64,000 nucleotides of DNA from assembly GCA_021292165.1 (NCBI GenBank), contig CM037880.1:140246564-140310563 (forward strand), given 5' to 3'. Of this stretch, positions 54,040-64,000 are shown piece by piece. Every line of letters starts with the position of its first letter. Within the stretch, counting starts at the first letter, position 1. This DNA is from Shinisaurus crocodilurus (Eukaryota; Chordata; Lepidosauria; Squamata; Shinisauridae). Under the pieces are notes generated by a model, which worked only from the letters and a program-made list of their open reading frames with translations, was not told where the DNA came from and did not search any database. A program made the position numbers and the translations under genes.

Positions 54040-55015
54040 AGCATCTGACGGCTGAAGCACACTTTGCCCCCAACCCTCCTGAACTGAAGGCACCGTCCTC
54101 TTCCAGTTGGTATGCAATGCTTTACTTTTTGTGTGTGTGAGATGCCCTCGGAGGAGCTCACACATCTTGAGCTTCTGTAAGCGCCACTGGCTAGGGCAGA
54201 TGAACAGAATCCCGATCCACAGGACACCGCTGTCGTTTTCCCTGCAGCAGACTCCCTTGACGGCTTTCCCTGGAATTCATCTGGGTGGGTTCCCGAACTG
54301 GAAGAAGGTTAACCCAGAGCAGTGACTCATGCAGACACGCAGCAAGAATCCTTCTCTGAGGGCAGCTAATTCATCTGCAACTTTGCAGCAGGAGGGACTG
54401 AATGATGTCACTGTGCCTGACGAAGCTGCTCAGCAGAATTATCCGTCCCGAGTCGAGGCTGATTACGAGACCAAGCAAGAGCAATGAATTATGCCAAGAT
54501 GCAGCAGGTCGTCTCCTCTGTGGGTAGACAGTCTGGGCATATGGAAGCCTTTAATTAATTTCTGATGGCACTTCATAGCAGTTTTCTCACAGCACACAGC
54601 TTGGAAATTACCATGTTTGCTGGACTGGCTGTCAAGGTGAAACTGAGAAGGACCTTGTCAGTTTCCAATTCCAGGGTAAGCCCCCCCCCCCTTTACAGCG
54701 AGAGTGCTCCATCTCCCAGTCCCTTTCAGCCTTAAAAGGTAGCAAGACAGCAGCACAGCTCACAGAGGAGGATGACCACCTCCTGCAGCAGCAGCAAGGC
54801 CACCCTTTCCTATCTATTGCTTGCATACTGGATATTGAATTATTGCCTTTCAGCCCGGACTATCAGGCTTATTCCATGAAAGCTAAAAGGGGACAATAAC
54901 AAGCCTTGAGAACTAATCACCTTAATATTAACAGAGCCTGTTCTCATTTTCTAAACCAAAGAATGTCTTCAGTTCTCACTGAAGTGGTAATTCTGTGCCT
55001 AGGCTGTACCACTTC
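54040..55015. other. No gene recognised; possible conserved non-coding block
   Basis: 54430-54620 (for example GAAGCCTTTAATTAATTTCT) has no repeat signature and a mixed composition typical of enhancers. This is only a suggestion. A C tract lies at 54678-54688. Confidence 0.4.
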
Positions 55016-55019
55016 GTAG

Positions 55020-55085
55020 CAGTGTTCTCCAACCTTGGGTCCCCAGATGTTTTTGGCCTACAACTCCCAGCATGCCCCAACACTG
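55020..55085. mobile_element. Deleted copy of the 20056 hAT MITE
   Basis: CAGTGTTCTCCAACCTTGGG through CAACTCCCAGCATGCCCCAA is the left half of the 20056 element, joined directly to the last bases CACTG. The right arm is missing and the flanks do not match. Confidence 0.8.
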
Positions 55086-55189
55086 TACTAGAGGAAGGTA
55101 AATCACATGATTGATTGAGTGCTGGCCTATATAAATGCCCTCCACACAGAAAACTGGGCATTTGGGAGAAGGGTTCCTGCTTTCTATTA

Positions 55190-55470
55190 ATTAATTCATG
55201 TATTGCTATAACTGCCCCATAATAGATGTTCTCGGGGTGGCTCACAAACAGATGCAACATTAAAATACAGTATAAAACATTACAAATGATTAAAGCTAGA
55301 ACACAATTAAAACACAGGTTTTAAATGAGAGACTAAGGCTAAAAGACATACAGTAAGTTATTTTAAAGGCCTGGGTGAATAAAAAAAAGTCTTCACCTGG
55401 TTTGAAGAGGCCATAAGAATGGCACAAGGTAAACCTCACTGTGAAGACTGTTCCCTGACCAGGATGCCAA
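55190..55470 (-). mobile_element. LINE 3'-end fragment, minus strand
   Basis: The complement ends GTGAGCCACCCCGAGAACAT then ATTATGGGGCAGTTATAGC and an AATTA-rich tail. TTCAAACCAGGTGAAGACTT upstream resembles the end of L2-type coding regions. No frame remains. Confidence 0.6.
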
Positions 55471-55479
55471 CATTAAACA

Positions 55480-56103
55480 ATTATCTCCCTAGTGGTCATA
55501 GTTGCCTTGGAACTCTTCGGTTAATGAGGCTGTTAATCGGCTGTTAATCTGCTGCATCTACTTTTGTTTTCATTGCAGAATTGCGATTGGAGCACTACAT
55601 GAGGAGCATTTTCCTTTCCTGCTTTTGCACTACATAACCTCTAGGTGGCATTGTGGTATAGCAGAATAGCACAAATACACAAGAGGAAATCAAGCTTTCT
55701 CTCTCTTTCAAAATTAAATGCATTTTAGAGCATTTTCCCTGCTCTAAAAAAAATCACCAAAAGTCCTGGTTAGACAGAGAAGCAAAACTGGATGGTCATG
55801 ACATCATTTAAGAATCCATAAACAACTGTGAGTAGGGAATGATGAGCACACGATAAATGCCTCGTGTAGAAAAGCCCTTGGTCAGTGCCTCGGCAAACTG
55901 GGGCAAGTACATGGTTATTTGACTAAAATACAAATCATCAGTCCAGACTTGTATTTGGGTAAGTTTCATTAGACATTGTTCCATTCAGGAAAACCATCTC
56001 AATTCTTATTGTAATTTTCTTGAGTAAAAGCTCACAGAAATTTCATTGCAGAGCTAGTGAGGGCATCGTCTCCCACATTCAAACTATTGGTTGCCATGTG
56101 ACA
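55480..56103. other. No gene or clear repeat recognised
   Basis: No domain-bearing frame and no transposon ends. Confidence 0.4.
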
Positions 56104-56111
56104 GATTAGAA

Positions 56112-56421
56112 CAGGGGCCCGTGGACACATTTGGGAATTTGAGGAACTGTCCTGGGCACAACCATAAAATGGCTGCCATGGTTGGGCATGGCTAGTCACA
56201 AAGGACAAGTATCCTGCCCAGAGGCATTCGTGGGAAATTACGCTGGCAGCAGCTAGCTAGAGGCTTCCACTTTGCTTTGAAGCAATCCCAGCTGCCAGGA
56301 AGAAAATATAAAAAAATATTTTATAAATAAAAATTGGGAGGAGTAGGGTGTCTTGGTGGGTGCCAAAAAAAGGTGTCTAGGGGCACATTGGTGCCCACTG
56401 GCATCATGTTGCCTACCCCTG
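56112..56421. mobile_element. Non-autonomous hAT (310 bp)
   Basis: Left end CAGGGGCCCGTGGACAC; right end TGTTGCCTACCCCTG. The 8-bp duplication GATTAGAA is perfect (56104-56111, 56422-56429). Interior AAAATGGCTGCCATGGTTGG is shared with 34314-34770. Confidence 0.92.
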
Positions 56422-56429
56422 GATTAGAA

Positions 56430-57241
56430 TCCCAAATTTCTTTCTGCTTTAGTCCTGAAAATATTCTTGGACCATATGAATTGTTGCTTTATAAAATGGG
56501 ATGGAGCTGGTCTCCATCTTGCTTGGTACCTGGTGGTTGTGCTTTTAAAGGGGAACCAGAGACAACTGAGAAATATGACAATATGCAGACAGTACAAGCC
56601 TAAAACTCTATGACTTCCTGTGGTCATTTTTAATATGCACAATTCCAATATTTGTTTTGTAAGGGGCTAAATAGCGGTGATCCATTCTTTCTGCTGTTAT
56701 TTCACCTGAAAATCCCACCCAGAACAGAGTGGAGCTTGATTGTGCAAGGTGCTGGGCAATCACAAAAGAACATACAGTTCCTCATTACAGTCTAAAGCAA
56801 TTTCATCTAATGTCAACATTAAAACACCTGGTTTTACAAGGATGTAGAGTTCCCGGTCGAGCTAAATTGCCGGCTAGTGTTAGTTTTCTAATACTCACTT
56901 TGGACCCCCGCCCCCAGCAGTCAAGGCTGAATTCTAATGAATGTGCAATACTCTGACCTGTGCACAGCTCTGAAGTGACCATCCATGGTTATACGTAAAT
57001 GAGACCTGAGCAGAGGAAATGCCACCATTTAGAAGTGGGGAATGGGGCTACCACATATGTTGATACCTTCATCTTAGGCATAGCTGATAAGTGACTTGAT
57101 ATAGTTACAGTGGCATCTTCTGCAAAGTGAGGGGAGAATTATTAGCCTGCCAGCGGCAATTCAGAGTTATTAAAAATATTAATCTGGATATGGAACTGCT
57201 GTCTCAATTATTACTGTCACTTTAAAATACCAAATATGTAA
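56430..57241. other. No gene or repeat recognised
   Basis: Mixed composition, no known domain. The 57010-57240 part has no repeat signature. Confidence 0.4.
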
Positions 57242-57399
57242 GTTATACCCAGGGCCGGATTTTCCTATAGGCTAACTAGGCTTCAGCCTAGGGCCTCAAG
57301 ATCAAGAGGGGCCTACATTCAAATTGTTAGCAAAATTAAAATTACACTATTCTAAAAACAGTGAACACCAAAACACTGGACTGAAAATAAGGAGAAATC

Positions 57400-57870
57400 T
57401 CCCACTGAGCCCCAGCGCTTTGCGTGGGGATACGCACCAAACCCGGAGAAAAGCGAGCGCGATGCGTCTCTACTAATAGGCAAGTAGAGCAGTTCCACTA
57501 CGCTAGCTGCGGCAGCTCCAGCCGGAAGGGGTTCCGGGTCCTGGTCAATGGGTGGAACCTAGGGAAAGCTCTCTCAGTGGCCGGGATGTATAGGTTTGGA
57601 TAGAGTGGGCCTCCTCTATACAGCCTAGAGATTGAAAATCGCACACAGCCTACGGCCCATGGCTATGGCGTACCCCAGGGAGAGGGGTTGGAACGGCGAA
57701 TGATGTCTGGAGGATGCGCTTTTACGGTTGTGTCCGCCCATTAAGTCAAGGACTGCTTGCTGACCTTTGGCCAGCCTAAGTGAGTCTGACGTATGGTGTT
57801 TCGTGTTCGGAGCTGACGGCTATCCCCAAGGTAGCAAGTCAGTAGTACTAGATTCTCCTGGATCCAAGGC
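57400..57870. other. Unrecognised GC-rich block inside the hAT
   Basis: Sharp change from AT-rich flanks to balanced or GC-rich, CpG-retaining sequence (GAGAAAAGCGAGCGCGATGC; CAGCCGGAAGGGGTTCCGGG). It has several short self-complementary words and looks like structured RNA or foreign DNA. I could not match it to rRNA, snRNA, RNase P or a protein. It is contiguous, apart from the nested MITE, with the ISXO2-like fragment, so both may have arrived together. Confidence 0.5.
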
Positions 57871-57878
57871 CGTAGTGG

Positions 57879-58281
57879 CAGGGCTTTTTTTCTGGCGGAA
57901 CGCACCGGAACGGCGTTCTGCCACCTATTTTCAGTCAGAGCTGTTTAGAGCTCTGTTTAGAGCGGCAGCGGCCAAGCGCGCCGGAGCAGGGGCCCGGCGC
58001 GTCACTTCCGCCGCGCCGAAAGTGATTATGGGACCGGCGCGGGCGGCGTGGCGTGCGATGGCGGCGGCTGCGAGCGGGTGGTGGCGAGGTGAAATGGCGA
58101 CGGCAGTGACGTGAGCGGCAGCGAGGCAGCGAGGCGGCGGCAGCGGGCTTCGGCGGCGGCGGGGCTTTTTCGGCGGCGGCGGGTGCAGGTATGGTGGCAG
58201 GGGGTGTCTGGGGGTGGGTAGGGGTGTGGCCAGGGGAGGGGGGTGAGTTCCACCACCTTTTCTCTGAGAAAAAAAGCCCTG
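57879..58281. mobile_element. GC-rich hAT MITE nested in the 5-kb hAT (403 bp)
   Basis: Ends are CAGGGCTTTTTTTCTG and AGAAAAAAAGCCCTG. The 8-bp duplication CGTAGTGG is perfect (57871-57878, 58282-58289). The interior is CpG-rich with GGCGGC repeats and GGAACGCACCGGAACGGCGT. It produces overlapping low-complexity frames that are not genes. Its position dates it after the assembly of the host composite element. Confidence 0.95.
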
Positions 58282-58289
58282 CGTAGTGG

Positions 58290-58534
58290 TATCCTATGAA
58301 CAACTCAATATATTATTTGAAGAGCATTCCAAAGTTAATCATTCAAAGTATTTTGTAGACCCAATTACTGGAGTGCATACAAATACTATTGAAGGAAATT
58401 GGTGTCATGTCAAGGCAAATGTTCCATTAAGGCAACGAACATTTAAAAAAGTGACTTTGCAATTAGTGAAAGTAATGCTTAATCGAGAATATTCAAAAAA
58501 TGCCCTCACTGAGTTATTAAATTTAATTTTATAA
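58290..58534 (+). pseudogene. ISXO2/IS1595-like (Merlin-type) DDE transposase fragment
   Basis: Residues NHSKYFVDPITGVHTNTIEG followed by NWCHVKANVPLRQRT match the C-terminal signature of the ISXO2-like transposase domain, usually spelled FVDP.TG.HTN.IE..W...K. The Glu in TIEGNW corresponds to the third catalytic acidic residue of that family. About 80 residues are open before the stop at 58532-58534. The N-terminal catalytic half is not visible upstream, even across the nested MITE. The family call rests on motif memory, not a search. ISXO2-like genes belong to a different superfamily from hAT, so its presence inside a hAT is unusual. Confidence 0.7.
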
Positions 58535-59098
58535 GTTTATTGATTTTTATAGAATTTTAATTAAAATAAATGTTTGATTTGTTTAATTTCATGAAATTTC
58601 CTTTTTATTTTGATATTTGTTACAGTATTTTTAAAGCCTTTAATTTTAATTTGTACAAAAATTTGAAAAATTAAAAAATTCAAAATTAATGTAAAATTTA
58701 TTCAAATGTGTAAAATAAAAGAAAGTGTTGGTCTTATCTGGGCATTGGAGTGATTTTCTGATTTGTTAGTTATCTTACTTTTCCCCACCAAAAATAAAGG
58801 GCAAAATTTTCATCCTTCGAATTTATACGGTTTTTTGACAAACAACGCCCCATCGGCCTTTATGTCATTGACAATGACTATTATAAGAAATGCGCTATTC
58901 ACGGAAATGAGTTTTTGTTTTACTTCAATTTATTATTCGAAAATGAATTGTTTATCGAAAATTTCGATAAACAAAAGAAAACTTACCACAGTTCAAATAC
59001 GTAAAATGTTATTTTTTGTATTAATAATAAATAATTAACTTTTATTTATGCACAATAATTAATAGCTCAAATATTTTGTTCTAGACTCTAATCGAAGA
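58535..59098. other. AT-rich 5' region of hAT transposase gene
   Basis: Very AT-rich and without a convincing frame. It holds a 23-bp perfect palindrome at 58950-58972 and a good splice-acceptor-like tract (TATTTTGTTCTAG) ending at 59084, 14 bases before the first transposase ATG. This suggests a spliced 5' leader, which is inference. Confidence 0.5.
58950..58972. promoter_or_regulatory. 23-bp perfect palindrome upstream of transposase
   Basis: GTTTATCGAAA, a single central A, then TTTCGATAAAC. It contains two ATCGA words and stands in the presumed promoter or intron of the transposase gene. It could bind a dimeric protein, perhaps the transposase; nothing else supports this. Confidence 0.4.
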
Positions 59099-59539
59099 AT
59101 GAGTAAAAGATTTGAAAGTGGCGCTTGCAAACGCAAGAAAAAGAAGCTACAAGAGTATGAGGCAAATAAGCTAATACCGATTACTGCTTACATGCATGTG
59201 CCAACTAGTACTACTCAATTGGAAGCAATGCAGCACATTGTATGTGAGGACATGGCCGTTGCACCAACACAAAGTGAAAATATGGAACTAATTCAAGAGC
59301 AACTTACTGAACACGAATATACAAACGAGCCACAAGAAAATAATTCGAATATTCAGAATTTTTTTCAGACACCTACTGAGAAACACCAAGTTCAAGATAT
59401 TGCAAATTTAGATAGTGATGTCAAATATATGTCTACTGTAACAGATGTTGGCTTGTGGACAAATTTATCGCAAAATGATGTATCATATTGGGTAGAGAAG
59501 GGCCCTTTCAAGTTCAGTATCACTGTGGACCATTTTTAA
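59099..59539 (+). pseudogene. hAT (ZMYM1/TTF-type) transposase, N-terminal part
   Basis: 146 residues from the ATG at 59099. A basic run KRKKKK at about residues 12-17 suits a nuclear localisation signal. The middle is acidic and polar without a fold I recognise. At the end GLWTNLSQNDVSYWVEKGPF matches the lead-in to the TTF-type zinc finger of this transposase family. The frame is lost right after GPFKF, near 59505-59520, where the next frame carries the continuation. A one-base indel explains the break. Confidence 0.88.
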
Positions 59540-60768
59540 ATTCTAAGCGAGAATATAAGAATCAGTCCAGATTTTGTACAAAAGCAATTTTTTATTCAAC
59601 AAAAGCCAATGGAGAAAAATATACCCTAGAATGGCTTGTGTACTCTCCCTCAAAAGGCTGCATTTTTTGCTTTGTTTGTAAACTCTTTCCAAATATTGCA
59701 TCTTCTGCAACAGCATTAACTTCTGAAGGGTTTAATAATTGGAAAAACCCTGATATCATTCAAACTCATGAAAATTTGGGAAATCATAGGAATGCTATGT
59801 TAACGTACTTAACAAGAGCAAAAGGGAAAACTTTAACTTCAAAGCTAGAGGAAGAAATAAGAAAAGAGCAGCAATACTGGCGTTACGTTATAGAAAGAGT
59901 TTTCGCTGTAATTTGCACTCTTGCAGAGCGAGGCTTACCATTCAGAGGAGGCAATGAAAAGTTTGGAACTCCAAATAACGGCAATTACTTTGGTCTTCTA
60001 GAACTAGTAGCAAAATTCGACCTATTTTTAAGAGATCATATCGATCGATATGGAAATACCGGCTCAGGAAAACCTTCATATCTGTCTAAAACTATATGTG
60101 AGGAAATTATTCAACTTATGGCAAATAAAGTGAAAGACACAATTGTGGCGGAAGTGAAAAAGGCTGGCTATTTTAGCTTTTCAGTAGATTCCACTCCTGA
60201 CATATCTCATACTGATCAGTTGACCTTAATTATTAGATATGTGTCACCTGAAGATGGTTTGTCAACTGAGAGATTTTTAACTTTCCTTGAGCTAAAAGAT
60301 CACTCAGGCGAAAGCATAGCTGATTTAGTATTTAACTATATCACTACTGAACTTGAAATTGATTTCAGAAAATGCCGAGGACAGTCTTATGATAATGCAG
60401 CCAATATGGCTGGTAGATACAATGGTATGCAGCAAAAAATTATCAAAAAAAACAAGTTTGCAAGATTTGTTCCATGCGCTGGTCACTCTTTAAATTTAGT
60501 AGGTCGTTCAGCTGTTGATTGTTGCCTTGATGCTGTTAATTTTTTTGGTGTTGTGAACGAAGTTTATATCTTTTTTTCGTCTTCCACAAAAAGATGGGCA
60601 GTTCTGAAATCACATTTGAAACCTCATTCTAAAGTGCCTAAATATTTATCAGACACTAGGTGGGAGGCACACGCAAAAGCTACAGAAGCTATTTTAGAAA
60701 ATTACAATGATATCACCGATGCACTCAATTACATTCAGATAATAATACAAAGGGCGATACTAGATTGA
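59488..60768 (+). pseudogene. hAT transposase, zinc finger and catalytic core
   Basis: The open part encodes, in order: the TTF-type finger (LEWLVYSPSKGCIFCFVCKL with paired Cys and a later HENLGNH) at about residues 45-105; a DUF4371-like helical region (FRGGNEKFG, NYFGLLELVAKFD) at 150-185; the RNase H-like core with FSFSVDSTPDISHTDQL near 213 and CRGQSYDNAANMAGRYNGMQ near 295; CAGHSLNLVG near 330; and DTRWEAHAKA near 390. These are the hallmarks of ZMYM1-like hAT transposases, which cut and paste DNA between inverted ends. The listed start lies past the true junction with the N-terminal frame and is not a real start codon. The frame breaks again near 60740. Confidence 0.92.
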
Positions 60769-61649
60769 GGGCCAACAATCTTTTAGAGAAGATGGAAGAA
60801 TTTGAATTCGTGTTTATGCTCCATTTCTGGAATCGAATACTGAGACATTTTTCAAGAGTAAATAAAATTCTTCAAAGCCCTAATATTTTACTTAGTAGTT
60901 GTGCAGATTGGTACAGGTCACTTTTGGATATTTTACGTGAAATTAGGGAAGATTTTGATGCACTTGAGCAACAAGCAAAAAACACATTGCCAAATACTGA
61001 ATATAGAACTGCCAGAAGGATAATAAGAAGTAAAAGGCAAGGGAATTACGAAAATTCATCTGACCCTGATGCCTTAGACGAACTCTCTTCAAGAGATAAA
61101 TTTAGGATTAAATCATTTATTCCTATATTAGATGCACTAGAATCAAATTTAGGAAGAAGAGCTTCTGTTTATGATGATGTAGTGAAAATATTTTCCTTTC
61201 TTGCCGATCTTACATTATCAAAGGTAGAACTTCAAAGAGGTGTTGAGCTGTTAATGCAACAATACCCAGAAGATGTCAACCAAAATCTTACTGAAGAACT
61301 ATTTCATTTCCACACATATGTGAGACAAATGCATAAGCCTTCAAAAAATTCCACATTGTCGCATACAGACTTGTATCAAATAATATTCAAAGAAAATATT
61401 CAAGTGGCCTTCCCCAATGTGGAATCAATCTCACGGCTGTTTCTCAGTTTAATAGTCACTAATTGTACTGGAGAAAGGTCATTTTCAAGACTTAAAAATA
61501 TCAAAAATCAATTAAGAAGCACAATGACCCAGACGAGGTTGTCTTCATTGAGTATTTTGTGCATCGAAAATGAGACCTTCAGAAAAATAGATTTTGATGA
61601 ACTTATAGAAGAATTCTGTGTGAAAAAGTTTAGAAAGAAATTCTTCTAA
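60742..61649 (+). pseudogene. hAT transposase, C-terminal dimerisation region
   Basis: Continues the preceding frame after a one-base shift near 60738-60745. EKMEEFEFVFMLHFWNRIL and RVNKILQSPNILLSS follow the RNase H-like core in this family. The hAT dimerisation motif is clear near the end: NCTGERSFSRLKNIKNQLRS then MTQTRLSSLSIL. The final residues are basic (KKFRKKFF) and the stop is TAA at 61647-61649. In sum the three frames cover a transposase of roughly 850 residues, normal for the family, with only two frame breaks and no obvious internal stop. Confidence 0.92.
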
Positions 61650-61692
61650 TCTATTTCGTTTTAAATGTATACTTGGATTGAATCAGTTCTTA

Positions 61693-61773
61693 AATAAAAT
61701 AACTATTTACATAAAATTTAATGATATACAATTTGATATTTTCTTTTTGTGATCTGGATTTTGTTTGAATAAA
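61693..61773 (+). terminator. Two polyadenylation signals after the hAT transposase
   Basis: AATAAA occurs at 61693-61698, 44 bases after the stop, and again at 61768-61773. Either would serve as a polyadenylation signal for the transposase mRNA. In such AT-rich DNA one chance match is not surprising. Confidence 0.45.
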
Positions 61774-62272
61774 GTTCCATTTTTGGTTTAGTTTAAGACT
61801 TAAAATTCATAATAATTCATACTTAAACTTTAAATGTGAATTATTATGAAATAATTTATCTGAATTGAATTTGGTTTAATCTTCAATGTATTGAATATAT
61901 TTAATTTAATTTGATAGAAAATATGATAATTTTTATTGCGTATTTTATTTTCGTAGTCAAAGATCTTCATTATTTGAATTTTGTTTCTTTGTAAATGTTG
62001 TGTGTTATGTTTCATTAGTTATTGTTACAAGTACTATATATGGTGCTGAGAATAAATGTCCAAATAAGTGTTCTCGACTTTTTTTAATTTATTATCCGTG
62101 CCACATTTTTTATAAAGGTTAGTAGCAATCACAACATTTAACATATTAATATATATCACAGTAATAATGTATTTTATTATCTCTCATGTAATTTACAAAC
62201 TTAAAAATGGGAGGTGAAAGGGCCTCATAAGTGGAATAGCCTGGGGCCTCTTTTCATCTAAATCCGGCCCTG
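61774..62272. other. AT-rich 3' flank of the hAT with terminal region
   Basis: No coding frame. The last 70 bases carry the mirrored CCTGGGGCCTC text and the 13-bp inverted end. Confidence 0.7.
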
Positions 62273-62280
62273 GTTATACC

Positions 62281-63640
62281 TGTCCCAATTACCCAGCCAT
62301 CATTTAACCCCTCTGCACATGTCAAGGCCACAAAGTGATTTTGCACAATGCCGCTGTGCCTCATCCAAGAAAGCAGCGAAGCACATTTCAGCCCCTTGGA
62401 GGGTTCCCCCCTCCCTTTTGTTCTTCAAGATCACAGGTCAGACATCTTAATACATCAGAATGCATTATAGAGCTCCTGACCTACACAGCTAAGGCGCGCA
62501 CACACTCACACACACACGCACAAATAGCAGCAGCAAGACAAACATTTGTGTACCAGCAAATAAAAACAACACGGAAAGAGGTGGGATTAGTCATTGCCCT
62601 AACCCGCCTTTACGAATGAAATATTGATACTTGTCCTGTAGTCTTATGTAACCTTCTGCTGTGGTTAATTGGGAGCACTTAAGGCCTTTGGCTGCCCTCT
62701 CGTGTGATGAATATTTAATCACAAAGGAAAGTTCTCCTTTGCAAGAGAAGACATCAGTCACCGGCTCTTGAAAATGGAACAAAGAGCTCTGTTACCTGGA
62801 AGGAGACTTCGCAGAAGTCAAGAAAGGTCCAGCTAATTATCTCTGCTGCGAAACAGCAAGTAAGCTTTCCCTCTTGGTGACTTTGACATTTATCCCTTCC
62901 TGTCAGGACACAAGCAGCCTCGGAGCGGTCGGCCTATATGAAGCAAGGACATTTTGAGAAATGTGATTGTGTTTGGGTGGATTCTTGTACATGGACTGGA
63001 TGCCACCTTGATCACGCCAGAGAGGGATGTCAATTCTGTGAATTTTAGCTATAGTGCAAGGGTGCTTTGTATGATGTGTGCTTTTGAAATATGTACATAT
63101 TTTTTCCTATTTATTTGTTTATTTCTATTTTTTAAATACTGTCTTGCCTTGTTTGTTTTTTTTAATCATGTGGGTGGGTGATGGGGAAGGAGGATAGAGA
63201 GGGGGGATATGGAGAGGGTTTATTTATGTACACAATAACAACATCTTTCAATAAAAAGTTAATAGCAAGTAAAAATGAATTGAACAATGAAAGGTATTAG
63301 ATCCATCTATGCCAACTCCTATGGATTAGGATTAAGTGACCAACAACACTGGTTGAACTCTGTTTCGCGCCCTCCAGCATACACAGCAAGTCAGAATGAT
63401 GGTAAAAAAACACACACCCTGAGATCGCCATAAAAGGCTTTTTGCTATTTTTAAAAAACACACACAAGGAGAAGGACTTTCATACAAGGCGAAGCGGCAC
63501 TTCCTGTAAATCCGAAGTTGCTACATTTTCCACATTCAGATTTAAATTCCGACAATACAAAATTGCATATTTGAATTGTTATTTTTAAAAACATTTTGGA
63601 AACATGGCTTTTACATTATGTTACAATATTGTCTTTTAAA
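62281..63640. other. No gene or clear repeat recognised
   Basis: Contains a short (CA)n at about 62500-62520. 62640-62870 is free of repeats and could be conserved non-coding sequence. No known domain. Confidence 0.4.
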
Positions 63641-63655
63641 GGTTTTGAATCTTTG

Positions 63656-63712
63656 TAAACGCCGGCCCAGAGAGCTTTGGCTATTGGTCGGTATAGAAAT
63701 ATAATAAATGAA
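63656..63712 (+). mobile_element. L2 3'-tail fragment
   Basis: GTAAACGCCGGCCCAGAGAG, CTTTGGCTATTGGTCGGTAT, AGAAATATAATAAATGAA: the standard L2 3' end in this genome, plus strand, possibly extending upstream in decayed form. Confidence 0.75.
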
Positions 63713-64000
63713 CATAAGATGAAAGCCAGTGGACTTCATCCTGCTTTCCACCCACCTTCCAAGATCATTGCATTACCAATAGCTGGTATACATTTGTGCC
63801 ACCAGCCAGCTTCTACCAAAAGGGGCTGTATGGTGATACACAAGGAAGCTGGAGGAGGCCTGCCCACAGCTGACCCAGCCAATAAGTTGTGCTTTACCGT
63901 CAGAGCTGGGGCCATATCGGAACAGCAGCTTGCAAGATTTACTATCACTCCTCCTTATTTGTGTGGGGGAATCATGTCATTCTCCTGACCGCTGCCTGCA
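63713..64000. other. No gene recognised
   Basis: Frames on both strands are open for up to 100 residues but have no domain. Confidence 0.4.

Larger units (their letters stand above)
57250..62272 (+). mobile_element. Complete hAT transposon, 5,023 bp, with TSD GTTATACC
   Basis: Inverted ends CAGGGCCGGATTT and AAATCCGGCCCTG are perfect over 13 bp, and the 8-bp target duplication GTTATACC is perfect (57242-57249, 62273-62280). Just inside the ends, AGCCTAGGGCCTC on the left pairs with GAATAGCCTGGGGCCTC-type text on the right. The transposase lies at 59099-61649 on the plus strand. The 5' third carries foreign material: a GC-rich block, a fragment of a second transposase type and a nested MITE. 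Most of the element is far more AT-rich than the surrounding DNA. All protein frames are broken, so this copy is inactive by itself. Confidence 0.97.

Overview
The window reads as intergenic or intronic DNA from a squamate reptile, most likely a lizard. The support is the repeat content: L2-clade and CR1-like LINEs, SINEs with 5S rRNA or tRNA-Ala heads of the type known from squamates, and many short palindromic DNA transposons with TIRs such as CAGTGTTCTCCAACCTT and GGTGCAATCCTAT. The species cannot be fixed from the sequence. No complete host protein-coding gene is visible. The only host coding candidate is one possible first exon with a signal-peptide-like product (49030-49113).

Layout. 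1-8.5 kb: old CR1-like LINE, an unnamed interspersed repeat, a small hAT MITE and a 5S-headed SINE. 8.5-11.5 kb: a GC-rich block with a long direct duplication, running into the first ~0.7 kb of an 18S rRNA pseudogene that is split by a 665-bp non-autonomous hAT. 12.7-20.2 kb: a GC-rich hAT, Harbinger-like palindromic MITEs, a 5S+tRNA-Ala composite SINE, and a 5'-truncated LINE with a 12-bp target duplication. 20.2-25.8 kb: mostly unique, AT-rich sequence. 26-27.4 kb: a second copy of the CGAGTC-rich hAT and a hAT holding a 122-bp-arm palindrome. 28-29.6 kb: an L2 copy carrying two further L2 insertions. 31.3-39 kb: foldback repeats, SINEs and two inverted Tigger-like MITEs. 40-48 kb: GC-rich hAT, a CR1-like 3' end, and the third CGAGTC-rich hAT. 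50.3-53.6 kb: a nearly full-length, broken L2 LINE on the minus strand. 57.25-62.27 kb: a complete 5.0-kb hAT transposon with a perfect 8-bp target duplication. It carries a ZMYM1/TTF-type transposase in three frames, a fragment resembling an ISXO2/IS1595 (Merlin-like) DDE transposase, and a nested 403-bp hAT MITE.

The elements interact mainly by nesting. At least eleven hAT-type insertions keep recognisable 8-bp target duplications, so hAT activity in this lineage was heavy and partly recent. Short hAT copies probably relied on transposases encoded elsewhere. The LINEs probably mobilised the SINEs that share their 3' tails. All recognised transposon proteins here are interrupted by frameshifts or stops.
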